Part shown: in pieces, positions 9,342 through 18,026 of the stretch | How positions within the stretch are numbered: position 1 is the first letter of the stretch | Layout of the letters: each line of letters starts with the position of its first letter | Source of the DNA: Raineya sp. | GTDB lineage: Bacteria; Bacteroidota; Bacteroidia; Cytophagales; Thermonemataceae | NCBI GenBank assembly: GCA_025454915.1 | Contig: JALONN010000004.1 | Location: forward strand, 62,001 to 126,000 | Reading direction: 5' to 3' | DNA: 64,000 bases | Translations under genes and position numbers: made by a program | Notes under the pieces: generated by a model | Seen by the model: only the letters and a program-made list of their open reading frames with translations | Told to the model about the DNA's origin: nothing | Database searches by the model: none

Positions 9342-10424
9342 ATGGAACAGCCCACACTTCTGAAAGTTACGATAGATAATGTTACCATTGAGGTAGAACC
9401 TGGTACTACCATTTTACAAGCTGCAAGAAAAATTGGTGGAGATGTTGTACCTCCTGCCATGTGTTATTATGGAAAATTAAAAGGTTCGGGTGGTAAATGC
9501 CGTACTTGTATTGTAAAAGTTACACAAGGCTCTGCAAAAGACCCACGACCTATGCCAAAGCTTGTTCCCTCTTGTATTACAACCGTAATGGATGGAATGG
9601 TTGTGGAAAACTCCATCAACGAAGAAGTACAAAAAGCAAGAGATGGTGTAGTAGAGTTTTTACTTATTAATCACCCTTTGGATTGCCCCATTTGCGACCA
9701 AGCAGGTGAGTGCCATTTGCAAGATTTGGGCTATCAACATGGAAAACAAGCCACTCGTTATGAATTTGAACGTAGAACGTTTGATAAAATAGATATTGGA
9801 GACAAAATACAGCTCCACATGACTCGTTGTATTTTGTGTTATCGTTGTGTATTCACAGCAGACCAAATTACAAATGGTCGTGTACATGGTGTTTTAAACA
9901 GAGGAGATGCTGCTGAAATTAGCACTTACATTTCTAATGCTATTGATAATGATTTCTCAGGAAATGTGATAGATGTTTGTCCCGTAGGAGCTTTAACAGA
10001 TAAAACTTTCCGTTTCAAGAGTCGTGTATGGTTTACCAAACCTGTATATGCCCACAGAGACTGTGATAAATGCTCAGGAAAAGTAACACTTTGGTATCAG
10101 GGTCAAGATGTATTGAGGGTAACAGGTAGAAAAGACCATTATGGAGAGCTTGAAGAATTTATCTGTAATACTTGCCGTTTCGATAAAAAACAGACTTCTG
10201 ACTGGACTATCGAAGGCATTGCAGACCAAGGCAGACACTCAGTGATGATGCAAAACAAGCGTGTTAAAACTGTCATACCTGATTTTGGATTTAAACAAGC
10301 AGCCAAAGAATACAAGAAAATCAATGATGCAAGAGAAGATTCTGAACTAACTTATGAAGAGTCTCGCATTAAAAATAAGCTCACAACAAGCAAGTTTTTG
10401 CTGAATGATAAAGATAAAAAATAA
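9342..10424 (+). CDS. nuoG: NuoG-type iron-sulfur subunit of complex I, short form
   Basis: This 361-residue protein carries electrons in the peripheral arm of NADH dehydrogenase. It has a plant-type [2Fe-2S] site (C41, C53, C56, C78), the His-Cys cluster (H111, C115, C118, C124; HPLDCPICDQAGEC) and a Cys-rich domain (CILCYRCV ... VCPVGALTDK). It stops after the iron-sulfur region, so the large molybdopterin-like domain of classic NuoG (usually 700-900 residues in total) is absent; short forms are usual in Bacteroidota as far as I recall. The ATG at 9342 starts at the conserved N terminus. The gene stands alone, closed by a terminator, about 8 kb from nuoN. Confidence 0.85.
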   Translation: MEQPTLLKVTIDNVTIEVEPGTTILQAARKIGGDVVPPAMCYYGKLKGSGGKCRTCIVKVTQGSAKDPRPMPKLVPSCITTVMDGMVVENSINEEVQKARDGVVEFLLINHPLDCPICDQAGECHLQDLGYQHGKQATRYEFERRTFDKIDIGDKIQLHMTRCILCYRCVFTADQITNGRVHGVLNRGDAAEISTYISNAIDNDFSGNVIDVCPVGALTDKTFRFKSRVWFTKPVYAHRDCDKCSGKVTLWYQGQDVLRVTGRKDHYGELEEFICNTCRFDKKQTSDWTIEGIADQGRHSVMMQNKRVKTVIPDFGFKQAAKEYKKINDAREDSELTYEESRIKNKLTTSKFLLNDKDKK

Positions 10425-10427
10425 CTC

Positions 10428-10452
10428 AAAGCCCTGATTTCAGGGCTTTTTT
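10428..10452 (+). terminator. Intrinsic terminator of nuoG
   Basis: A 9-bp stem (AAAGCCCTG / CAGGGCTTT) with loop ATTT is followed by more T residues. It shares the GCCCTG core with terminators at 1041, 14082 and 27654. Confidence 0.85.
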
Positions 10453-10566
10453 ATTGGGAATAATATCATGAAGATTGTAATGAGTAACATTAAAAAGGAA
10501 ATATATTTATGCCATTGAACCTCTAAATGTTTAAACCATTATATCATTCTCATAAATTTCATAAAA

Positions 10567-11076
10567 ATGCTTGATAAGATAGAAGATCTATTGAATAAAA
10601 AACACCTTTTGATTACAGGTAAAACAGCCATTGAAAGACACAATTTTATAAAAAATTTAATCTCTAAATTAGATTTTGAAGTATTTCATTTTCCTTCTAA
10701 TATGGTGAGCTATGATGAATATTTAGATTTTGTGAAAAGCGAAAAACTGTATCGACCTTGGTATGATTCAAAGATTTATAATGGTAATCAAATTTTAGAT
10801 TTTCACTGGGACTGGATTGCAGAAAATAATTCACTTGTTATTCTAGAAGAAATTGAATGGATGGAGAAAAGCTGGAAAATTGAATTACTTAGGATATATT
10901 TAAATGAAATTGAGAATCGAAAGAAAGGAGAAAAAAAGATACACCTAATTATATCTCAGACTAATGAAAATGGTCTTATAAATGAACTATCTGAGGTTAT
11001 AAACATTCGAGAAGGAGAAAAAAGAACTAGGAAACAAATTATTGAACAAAATTTGAAACTCATTCATCTTGAATAA
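10567..11076 (+). CDS. Hypothetical protein with a degenerate P-loop fold
   Basis: This 169-residue protein is not recognised. Residues 14-25 (LLITGKTAIERH) look like a nucleotide-binding loop after a beta strand, but the classical second Gly-Lys-Thr is replaced by E-R-H. Residues 89-95 (SLVILEE) resemble a Walker B strand with two acids. The layout fits an AAA-like ATPase domain that may have lost ATP binding or uses a variant loop. It is AT-rich, lies alone between nuoG's terminator and a lipoprotein gene, and has no obvious promoter. It opens the accessory patch that runs to about 14 kb. Confidence 0.6.
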   Translation: MLDKIEDLLNKKHLLITGKTAIERHNFIKNLISKLDFEVFHFPSNMVSYDEYLDFVKSEKLYRPWYDSKIYNGNQILDFHWDWIAENNSLVILEEIEWMEKSWKIELLRIYLNEIENRKKGEKKIHLIISQTNENGLINELSEVINIREGEKRTRKQIIEQNLKLIHLE

Positions 11077-11229
11077 AAAATACAAATGTTATTGATTCTT
11101 TTCGTATTTTGTTTGTATTATTTTTCATATAAAGTATTGATAATTTCATATTTTCATGAAGTTTGATATATCAATAGATTTTCTGAAAAATTGATATATT
11201 ATGTATATTTATGAGTTAGCAGTTATTTT

Positions 11230-11838
11230 ATGAAACCACTGAATTACATATTTATGATTATCTTTTTTATTTATGGATGTAAATCAAAAAATGATGATTA
11301 TGAAATAATAAATCGAACTAAAATCATTTCAAAAAATAATTACCAAATTAAAGTTTCATATCCTGAAATAGAGGGCTTGGCAGATATAGAAAAAATGTCT
11401 GAACTAAATAAAGTCTTGGAAAAATTTCCTGAACATGAATACTATGCGAAGAATTGTGAACAAAAGAAGATAAAAAAGGATGAAGTTACAGGAGAATATC
11501 AAATTTTACTAAAAACAGATAGCTTATTAAGCATCGAATTTCGCACTTTAATACAACATGAAAATCTAAAAACTGATACTATTTATCAATCAGTTGTTGT
11601 AAATCCAAAACAAAGCTACAAATCAAAAAATAGAATTGTAGGACTCGAACCAGAGCAAATAATACCAAATTTTAACCGTGAGATGATTTTTCCATATATT
11701 GAAGAGTATGGTGTCAAAAATAAGAAGCATATAAATTTATTAGCTTATAAAACAGGGAGCAATTATGTTTATGTTGGTGGTGAGGGAGAATGGTTTGGGG
11801 AAAATAAAATAACTATTCCATTAAATAAACTAAAGTAA
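11230..11838 (+). CDS. Hypothetical lipoprotein (DUF4163/DUF3298-like fold suspected)
   Basis: This 202-residue protein has a short lipoprotein signal with lipobox Cys at 17 (FFIYGC), then a K/E-rich domain. Phrases such as SYPEIEGLADIEKMSELNKVL recall the N-terminal part of PdaC/RsiV-like domains, but the match is weak. A glycine- and aromatic-rich segment (YVYVGGEGEWFGENK) lies near the C terminus. It should sit at the periplasmic face of a membrane. The gene is AT-rich and isolated. An attC-like foldable repeat starts about 16 nt after its stop, which is the position such sites take in mobile gene cassettes. Confidence 0.6.
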   Translation: MKPLNYIFMIIFFIYGCKSKNDDYEIINRTKIISKNNYQIKVSYPEIEGLADIEKMSELNKVLEKFPEHEYYAKNCEQKKIKKDEVTGEYQILLKTDSLLSIEFRTLIQHENLKTDTIYQSVVVNPKQSYKSKNRIVGLEPEQIIPNFNREMIFPYIEEYGVKNKKHINLLAYKTGSNYVYVGGEGEWFGENKITIPLNKLK

Positions 11839-11844
11839 AAAACA

Positions 11845-11951
11845 ACTGCTAACAGCAACTTGGCAAAATAGTGGGTTTAGTGCTAAATTCATCAACAGTT
11901 ATTCGATTGAATATTTTGCACTTCGATTTCTACCACTTCGCCAAAAACTGC
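11845..11951. repeat. Foldable imperfect inverted-repeat element, attC-like
   Basis: Outer arms at 11855-11874 and 11933-11951 pair imperfectly: GCA, TTGGC and AGTGG on the left face CCACT, GCCAA and TGC on the right. A nested stem AGTGC/GCACT (11879-11883 with 11918-11922) surrounds a loop of about 34 nt. The left end carries TGCTAACAGC. The size, nested bulged stems and position between a gene's stop and the next gene recall integron attC sites or the short intergenic repeats of Bacteroidota. The strict attC core (RYYYAAC...GTTRRRY) is not met. Only one copy is seen in the window. Confidence 0.45.
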
Positions 11952-11967
11952 AAAACATTAAAGCGAA

Positions 11968-12846
11968 ATGACAACAGATATAATAGAAATCAACAATTTC
12001 ATAGTATTAATAGAGCAATCAAATTCTGATAAGTCAATTGTACAAACATGTGCCATTGATGGAGATGCCATAGGTTTTGCTTTCTATGGTTCTGGTGATG
12101 TTGAGTTAGAGATTCAACATCAAAACCAAACAAAAATAATAACCAACACAACAGGTATTGCTATTTCTTTTTTCGGCAACAATAAAGTAGAGTTTTTTCA
12201 CAAAATCGGTCCAAATAGACCATTACAATCTATAAGCATTTTTTCAAAACTGAATAAACTTCAAAATTTGCCCAAAGAAGAACAGGAAATTTTTACTGAT
12301 TTTTTACCAGAATTGTTAAGCCCTAAGGCAGACTTTGTAGAAGGTCCAAGGTTTTACATGACACCTAACATGCAAAATGCTGTTTACAAGATATTAACCA
12401 CTAATTACAAAGGCAATACAAGAAGGATGTTCTTAAAAAGCCAAATAACAGAATTACTCTCTCATTTTTTCGCCTTTCTTGCTTCCGATAAAAAAGAAAG
12501 TGTGTCAAATGAAGATAGGGAAAAGCTTTTTAAGGCTAAAGAAATCATTGCAAATAACATCTCAAGTCCACCTTCTTTAAGTGAACTATCTAAACTTATC
12601 GGACTTAATAACAATAAACTCAAAAGAAATTTCAAAGAACTTTTTGGTGTTCCTGTTTTTAAGTTTTTGCAGGAAGAACGTCTCAATAAAGCCTATGAGA
12701 TGCTAAGTACCACCAATGAAAGTGTACAAGAGGTAGCTTGGTTTGTTGGATATGAAAGTTTAAGTTCATTCTCTAATGCCTTTCAGAATAAATTTGGTGT
12801 CCGACCGAATGAAATCAGACAACAATTCTTTTCAAACAAATCATAA
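11968..12846 (+). CDS. AraC-family transcriptional regulator
   Basis: This 292-residue protein has a C-terminal double helix-turn-helix (about 190-288) with the AraC signatures LSELSKLIGLNNNKLKRNFKE, VQEVAWFVGYESLSSFSNAF and a final FGVRPNEIRQQ. The N-terminal 170 residues form an AraC-type ligand or dimer domain not recognised further. It is followed after 73 bp by an NAD(P)-binding protein and a DUF5367 membrane protein in the same direction, which it probably controls. It begins directly after the attC-like repeat, with little room for a separate promoter outside that element. Confidence 0.88.
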   Translation: MTTDIIEINNFIVLIEQSNSDKSIVQTCAIDGDAIGFAFYGSGDVELEIQHQNQTKIITNTTGIAISFFGNNKVEFFHKIGPNRPLQSISIFSKLNKLQNLPKEEQEIFTDFLPELLSPKADFVEGPRFYMTPNMQNAVYKILTTNYKGNTRRMFLKSQITELLSHFFAFLASDKKESVSNEDREKLFKAKEIIANNISSPPSLSELSKLIGLNNNKLKRNFKELFGVPVFKFLQEERLNKAYEMLSTTNESVQEVAWFVGYESLSSFSNAFQNKFGVRPNEIRQQFFSNKS

Positions 12847-12919
12847 TTCTTTTAGAACAAAAGCTTAAGCCAGATTCTCCTCACCTTTGTTTCATTATTT
12901 ATTCAAAAAAGAATTTATT

Positions 12920-13558
12920 ATGAAACTACTCATTATTGGAGCTACAGGTGGTACTGGGCAATATGTTGTAAAACAAGCTCTTGCCCTTGGACATAATGTA
13001 ACGGCTTTTGTTCGTAATCCCAGCAATTTTAAAATTTCTCACACAAACCTAGAAGTTATTCAAGGTGATGCCATGGTACTGTCCTCTTTACAAACAGCAA
13101 TGCAAAATCAAGAAGCTGTTATTTGTTGCCTTGGTGCACCAGCACTCAAAGCTGGAAAGTTGCGGTCTGTTGGGACAGGAAATATTATTAGGGCTATGAA
13201 TGAAAATGGTGTATCTCGTTTGATATGCCAGTCATCATTAGGATTTGGAGATAGTGCTATCATGTTGAACAATGCTTCATTTTTTATAAAATACTTTATT
13301 GTTCCTTTTATTTTACGAAAAACCTACGAAGAGCATCACCTACAAGAAAGTTTAATAAAAAAAAGTAATTTAAACTGGACCATTATAAGACCTGCCACTA
13401 TGGACAATGGACCATTTACAGGCATTTATAAGCATGGTTTTCCATATACAGATACCAGTTTAAAACTTAAAATTTCAAAAGCAGATGTGGCAGATTTCTT
13501 AGTTACTCAATTGACTTCTACCACTTATCAAGGTAAAATTACAGGTATTTCTTATTAA
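12920..13558 (+). CDS. NAD(P)-binding oxidoreductase (NmrA / biliverdin-reductase-B-like)
   Basis: This is a 212-residue atypical short-chain dehydrogenase with the N-terminal dinucleotide motif GATGGTGQYV (about residues 7-16). An ICCLGAP strand follows at mid-chain, and WTIIRPATM matches the NmrA/NAD(P)-binding_10 family. No classical YxxxK catalytic pair is evident, as in biliverdin reductase B. The ATG at 12920 is chosen because the Rossmann strand begins at once; the in-frame ATG at 12887 adds a non-conserved extension. It lies between the AraC regulator and DUF5367 genes. The substrate is unknown. Confidence 0.85.
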   Translation: MKLLIIGATGGTGQYVVKQALALGHNVTAFVRNPSNFKISHTNLEVIQGDAMVLSSLQTAMQNQEAVICCLGAPALKAGKLRSVGTGNIIRAMNENGVSRLICQSSLGFGDSAIMLNNASFFIKYFIVPFILRKTYEEHHLQESLIKKSNLNWTIIRPATMDNGPFTGIYKHGFPYTDTSLKLKISKADVADFLVTQLTSTTYQGKITGISY

Positions 13559-13576
13559 TCAAAAACTATAAATAAA

Positions 13577-13960
13577 ATGAAAAATTTTAGAGCAATTTTA
13601 ACAGGAGCCTTAATATGGCTATTTATTTTTATCACATTCGCCATTCTGGGTTATATCCCTACGATTAAAGATTCATTGAATCAACAAACACTCATTGTAG
13701 CAATATTCATCGTACCATTTGCATTATTCGGAGCATCTATTTTCTACAAAAATGGTAACAAGGTTCATGGTCTTATTTCTGGAACAATTATGAGTGTTAC
13801 GGCTATAATACTTGATGCCTTAATTACCGTTCCATTTGTAGAAATACCAAAGGGAGGTAGCTATGCAAGCTTTTTTACATTTCCACTATTTTGGTTACTA
13901 GTTACAATAAATACTGTAACAGTCTATTTATATTGGTTCTTTAAAATTAAACGAAGCTGA
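13577..13960 (+). CDS. DUF5367 family four-helix membrane protein
   Basis: This 127-residue protein has four hydrophobic segments (about 8-28, 38-56, 66-88, 98-122). ALIWLFIFITFAILGYIP, FIVPFALFGASIFYKNGNK, ALITVPFVEIPKGGSY and the aromatic C terminus fit DUF5367. Function of the family is unknown. It starts 18 bp after the NAD(P)-binding protein and is probably in the same unit controlled by the neighbouring AraC protein. A terminator follows at 14082, shared with the convergent DinB-like gene. Confidence 0.75.
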   Translation: MKNFRAILTGALIWLFIFITFAILGYIPTIKDSLNQQTLIVAIFIVPFALFGASIFYKNGNKVHGLISGTIMSVTAIILDALITVPFVEIPKGGSYASFFTFPLFWLLVTINTVTVYLYWFFKIKRS

Positions 13961-14081
13961 ACTGATAAACCAAAAAAAGAATAGAGAACAACGACCCACT
14001 AACATCATATCCTCAAGACTCTTTTAAAATTCTTTAATATTGGTGACTATTACTCTATTGATTTTAAAAAATTTATACTAC

Positions 14082-14104
14082 AGCCCTGATTTTCAGGGCT
14101 TTTC
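14082..14104. terminator. Terminator between the DUF5367 and DinB-like genes
   Basis: An 8-bp stem (AGCCCTGA / TCAGGGCT) with loop TTT is followed by TTTCTTA rightward. It is placed between convergent genes and may act both ways. It is a member of the GCCCTGA terminator set. Confidence 0.8.
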
Positions 14105-14551
14105 TTATTTATCTAATAATCTTCTATGGTAATTGATTTGCCCTAAATGATATGACAAATGAGCTACCAAATGATACAAAAAATAATGTGTAGAAGTAGC
14201 TTTGCCCAAAACTACAAAAGGATATTCTTCTTGTAGCTGATTTTCAGATACTTTTGCCAGAGACTGCTCTACTGCTTCTATTGTTTTTTCTATCTGTTCA
14301 ATTAGTTTTGTTTTAGGCACATTTTTATCTGAGAATTCCAGTTCTCTATTTCTCACATAATCTGTTTTACCTAAAGTGGCTCCAATAAAATGATTCAGGT
14401 TGCCTATTAAATGCAGGCATAAATTTCCTGCCGAGTTTGAAATATTGGGTTCTGTAATCCAGATATTAGCCTCATTCTGATACAGTTCTATTTCAGATTT
14501 AAGTTTTTCCAAATCTCTTCGGAATAAAGCTTGAAGTGTTTGTATATTCAT
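14105..14551 (-). CDS. DinB-like / DUF1572 family protein
   Basis: This 148-residue predicted four-helix-bundle metal-binding protein has histidines spaced as in the DinB/YfiT superfamily: one in LCLHLIGNLNHFIGATL and more in HLVAHLSYHLGQINYHRR near the C terminus. Such proteins often act as bacillithiol- or mycothiol-type transferases or have no known role. It starts 6 bp after the nitrilase stop, so the two are co-transcribed. Family call is good; reaction unknown. Confidence 0.82.
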   Translation of the reverse strand: MNIQTLQALFRRDLEKLKSEIELYQNEANIWITEPNISNSAGNLCLHLIGNLNHFIGATLGKTDYVRNRELEFSDKNVPKTKLIEQIEKTIEAVEQSLAKVSENQLQEEYPFVVLGKATSTHYFLYHLVAHLSYHLGQINYHRRLLDK

Positions 14552-14557
14552 AAAATT

Positions 14558-15517
14558 TTAGCTTTCAGTAAAATGAACAATAGCTTGTCTTTCTCTGTTT
14601 ACAATCAATTTTGTAACATCAGGACGTGAATAATGCCCCACAGCATCAAAATTTTGTCTTTCCTCTAAAACTTTGTTAAAATCTAAAACTGCTGTAAAAA
14701 CCCCTTCTTTATTTACAACGGGTTCTAAAACCCATTCACCATCAGGAGAAGCTACACAAGAGCCTCCATCAGTGAGTATATCAGGCGAATTTTCTAATAT
14801 TTTCTCAATATGAGGTGTATCCAAAGGAAAATCTTCTTTTCTCATCAATGCAGAAACAGATACCACAAAAGAACGTCCTTCTTTAGCGATAAACCTTGTA
14901 ATATCATGTGTATTTCGGATACTGCCAGGCCATACAGCTATATGAAGGTTCTCACCCAAGCCATACAAAGCCGTTCTGGGCAAAGGCATCCAGTTTTCCC
15001 AACAATTTAGTCCACCAACTGTAAATTGTTTGAGGGGATGTACCTTCAAGCCGTTCCCATCCCCTTGTGACCATGTAAGGCGTTCATCATAAGTAGGTTG
15101 TAGCTTACGATGTACAGATTTTATTTCACCAAACTCGCTGATATACACCAAAGAACAGTATAAACTGTGTCCACCTCTGTTTTGAGCTCTTTCAATCATT
15201 CCCAAATAAATGGCTATTTTGTGTTGTTTGGCAAGTTTACAAACATCTGAGAGTTCCCCTTCCTCAATTTGTATGGAATTTCGAATATAATGAGCATGAA
15301 TTTCTTTTTGAATGGGAGAATTCCATTCTGCTCCATTGGTAAGAGCCAGCCAAAAAGGATAACCAGGCAATAATGCCTCTCCAAAAACAACCAGTTCACA
15401 TTTTTGATGAGCTGCCTCAACAATGGCATTTTTTATTTTTTCTAAGGTTTTGAATTTATTTAGCCAAACAGGTGATATTTGAGCTAATCCGACTTGTAGT
15501 AAATGTGATTCATTCAT
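14558..15517 (-). CDS. Nitrilase (carbon-nitrogen hydrolase family)
   Basis: This 319-residue cytosolic hydrolase has a complete catalytic triad: E47 (VFGEALLPGYP), K138 (HRKLQPTYDERLTW) and C172 (GLNCWENWMPL). The CWENxxPL signature points to true nitrilases (nitrile to acid plus ammonia, EC 3.5.5.1-like) and away from amidases. Length is in the nitrilase range. The gene lies 15 bp after the FtsX-like permease gene and 6 bp before the DinB-like gene, so it is the middle of a leftward unit. The natural substrate is unknown. Confidence 0.9.
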   Translation of the reverse strand: MNESHLLQVGLAQISPVWLNKFKTLEKIKNAIVEAAHQKCELVVFGEALLPGYPFWLALTNGAEWNSPIQKEIHAHYIRNSIQIEEGELSDVCKLAKQHKIAIYLGMIERAQNRGGHSLYCSLVYISEFGEIKSVHRKLQPTYDERLTWSQGDGNGLKVHPLKQFTVGGLNCWENWMPLPRTALYGLGENLHIAVWPGSIRNTHDITRFIAKEGRSFVVSVSALMRKEDFPLDTPHIEKILENSPDILTDGGSCVASPDGEWVLEPVVNKEGVFTAVLDFNKVLEERQNFDAVGHYSRPDVTKLIVNRERQAIVHFTES

Positions 15518-15532
15518 AAAATAAATAACTTA

Positions 15533-17923
15533 TTATGAAACCTGTAAAACTTTGATAGGTGATACAAACACTCTTAGTATAGCTTGCAAAAATAACGGCA
15601 TAAGAGCAATAAAAAGTGTAAACAGAAATGCTATTATGAAAATATATGATCCTATAGCTGCAGTATAAGCAAAATTTCTAAGCCACATACTCATCAGATG
15701 ATAACCCACTGGTATGGCTATAATATTTGCAAAAAAGATTAGATAAACAAAATCCTTTGAGAGCAACCAAATCAGAGATAACTTTCCCGCTCCGAGCATT
15801 TTACGAATAGCAATTTCTTTTAAACGTAGCTCTGATATAAACAATGAAAGCCCCAAGAGTCCTAAAGATGCCACAAGAACCATTAATGATGAAAAATATA
15901 CCAAAAGTTTGGCAAGAGTTTCTTCTGCTATATAATGTTTTTGATAATTTTCGTTCAAAAGAAAATAATTGAATGGTTCATTAGGAAGCTCTTCTTCCCA
16001 TATTTCACGTAAATATTCAACTACTTCATTTTTTTGTTTAGGAGCAATACTTAAAAATAAATTTCCTATTCTGTTGCTTTGTACCAATACCAAAGGGCTA
16101 ATTTTTGAATGTAAAGAGCTAAAATGGAAATTTTTGACAACTCCTACTACCTGACCTACTACTAAAGGGTTACCTTCTTCATCCCTACTAATAATGAGCT
16201 TTTTACCTACAGGACTTGTCCACTTTAAATATTGAGCAGTAGCTTCATTGATAATTAATGGCTGATACTCCTGTTCTTCTTTTTCTTCAAACTTACTCCC
16301 TTCTACTATTTCTAATCCCATTACATCAATAAAATCTGTACTTACAGACATTCTCCCCATTACAGCCTCTTTATATTTGCCTTGCTGCTCTACTTCAAAT
16401 CGGAACTGAGAGATTAAACTTGTTCCCAGCATTTCAGCAGCATTTGCAATTTTAAAAATATCAGGACTTTCCATAAAGCGAATCTTAAGAGACTCTAATT
16501 TTTCTACAATTTCTTCGTTTTTGGGGAGTCTTATAACCAAAACTCCTTTTTTATCAAAACCCAAGTCCTTACTCTTTAAGTAAATTAGCTGTCTTAAAAC
16601 CATAATTGTTGTAGCCATAATTACCAGAGTAACAGCAAACTGTATCACCAACAACGTTTTTCTGAAGGATAAACGATAATATTTCTTCTCTACGATTCCT
16701 TTGATAGCATTTAAGGCTGGTATTTTAGTTAAATAAAAGATTGGATAAATACCTGAAATTACTGTAAGACTAAGAAAAACGGCTAACCAAAAAATGACAA
16801 ATCTGCTTTCATAGAAAGTTCTAAATGATAAGTCCTGATCCAGTGTTTCTTTGAACAAAGGAAAAAATAATTCTGCAAAAGATAGGGAAACCAAAAATGC
16901 CCCTAATACAAGTATGGTTGTTTCAATGAATAATTGAATTAATATGCCTCTTTTACTTTCACCCAGCATCTTACGAATTCCAAATTCTTTGATGCGTTGT
17001 ATAGACCGAACAGTACTAATATTGATAAAATTAATACATGCCACTGTAATCATAAGTAAAGATATTCCAAAGAATAAATACAGATAGTTTTCGTTCCCGT
17101 TGGGTTGTATCTCAGAATCCAGTTTAGATTCTAAATGAATACTTTCAATAGGCTGAATAATAGGCTTTAAAGAGATTTCTTCATTGGGGAAATAACGCTT
17201 CAGATAATTTTTATAATAATCGTCCCAGTTTTTTCTAATTTTTTTAATATCTCCTTGGTAAGTAAAATAAGTGTATGTCCATGAAGCCCCAACAAACTTA
17301 TCTTCATGATTCCATGAAATTAAAGCCTTAAATCGAAAATGTGTTTTATAAGGATTGGCTACAATGGCTCTTACAATATAACTTCCATCATAACTAAAGG
17401 CATTGGTTGTACGAAGCTGAATTTTTTTACCTATGGGGTTTTCTTTTCCAAAAATTTCGAGAGCTAAGTCATTTGTCAATACAATTTCAGGAATTTCTTT
17501 ATTTTCAAAAACTCCTTTGATAGATCCTTTCAAGACTTTATGGTTAAAAATATCAAAAAAAGAGCTATCTGCGAAAAAAATATCATTGTAATAATTATTT
17601 TTTGTTTTGTATGCAATGATTGTTCCTTCAGTAGGCAGGACTCTTGTGATTTTGGTTACTTCTTTGAATGCCTTTGGAAATGTTGCAACCACATTGGGCT
17701 CGGCAGCAGCTATTTTTCGAGTTTCTTTACCTGTTTTATACTGAATTGCCAAACGAAATATAGATTTTTCCCAATATTTATCATATGAGAACTCTTTTTC
17801 TAGATATAATAAAATCAGCAAACTTACCGCCATGCCAATAGCCAGACCCAATACATTAATCAATGTATAGAAAGGTTTTTTTAGTAAGTTTCGCCAAGAT
17901 ATTTTCCAGTAATTTTTAAACAT
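15533..17923 (-). CDS. FtsX-like / MacB-type ABC transporter permease
   Basis: This 796-residue inner-membrane protein has two copies of the MacB-PCD periplasmic domain plus FtsX permease. One transmembrane helix lies near residues 18-42 (TLINVLGLAIGMAVSLLIL). A large periplasmic domain is followed by three helices around 280-400, a second periplasmic domain, and three more helices at the C terminus with the LKEIAIRKMLGA motif. This 800-residue duplicated form is common in Bacteroidota and is thought to export lipoproteins, peptides or drugs. No ATP-binding partner lies next to it; its ATPase must be elsewhere. The nitrilase and DinB-like genes follow. Confidence 0.9.
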   Translation of the reverse strand: MFKNYWKISWRNLLKKPFYTLINVLGLAIGMAVSLLILLYLEKEFSYDKYWEKSIFRLAIQYKTGKETRKIAAAEPNVVATFPKAFKEVTKITRVLPTEGTIIAYKTKNNYYNDIFFADSSFFDIFNHKVLKGSIKGVFENKEIPEIVLTNDLALEIFGKENPIGKKIQLRTTNAFSYDGSYIVRAIVANPYKTHFRFKALISWNHEDKFVGASWTYTYFTYQGDIKKIRKNWDDYYKNYLKRYFPNEEISLKPIIQPIESIHLESKLDSEIQPNGNENYLYLFFGISLLMITVACINFINISTVRSIQRIKEFGIRKMLGESKRGILIQLFIETTILVLGAFLVSLSFAELFFPLFKETLDQDLSFRTFYESRFVIFWLAVFLSLTVISGIYPIFYLTKIPALNAIKGIVEKKYYRLSFRKTLLVIQFAVTLVIMATTIMVLRQLIYLKSKDLGFDKKGVLVIRLPKNEEIVEKLESLKIRFMESPDIFKIANAAEMLGTSLISQFRFEVEQQGKYKEAVMGRMSVSTDFIDVMGLEIVEGSKFEEKEEQEYQPLIINEATAQYLKWTSPVGKKLIISRDEEGNPLVVGQVVGVVKNFHFSSLHSKISPLVLVQSNRIGNLFLSIAPKQKNEVVEYLREIWEEELPNEPFNYFLLNENYQKHYIAEETLAKLLVYFSSLMVLVASLGLLGLSLFISELRLKEIAIRKMLGAGKLSLIWLLSKDFVYLIFFANIIAIPVGYHLMSMWLRNFAYTAAIGSYIFIIAFLFTLFIALMPLFLQAILRVFVSPIKVLQVS

Positions 17924-18000
17924 ATCTAATTGTCAGTCCTTCTACTCAAACGTTTTTTGAATATAAAAACTTATACTATTTTCTCATAAAATACTTTCAA

Positions 18001-18026
18001 TAAAAAAAGGGTTATTACTAACCCTT
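18001..18026 (-). terminator. Terminator of the mpl-exonuclease unit
   Basis: A perfect 8-bp stem (AAGGGTTA / TAACCCTT) with a 4-nt loop is followed on the minus strand by a run of seven T. It overlaps the stop codon (18018-18020) of the exonuclease gene. Confidence 0.8.
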
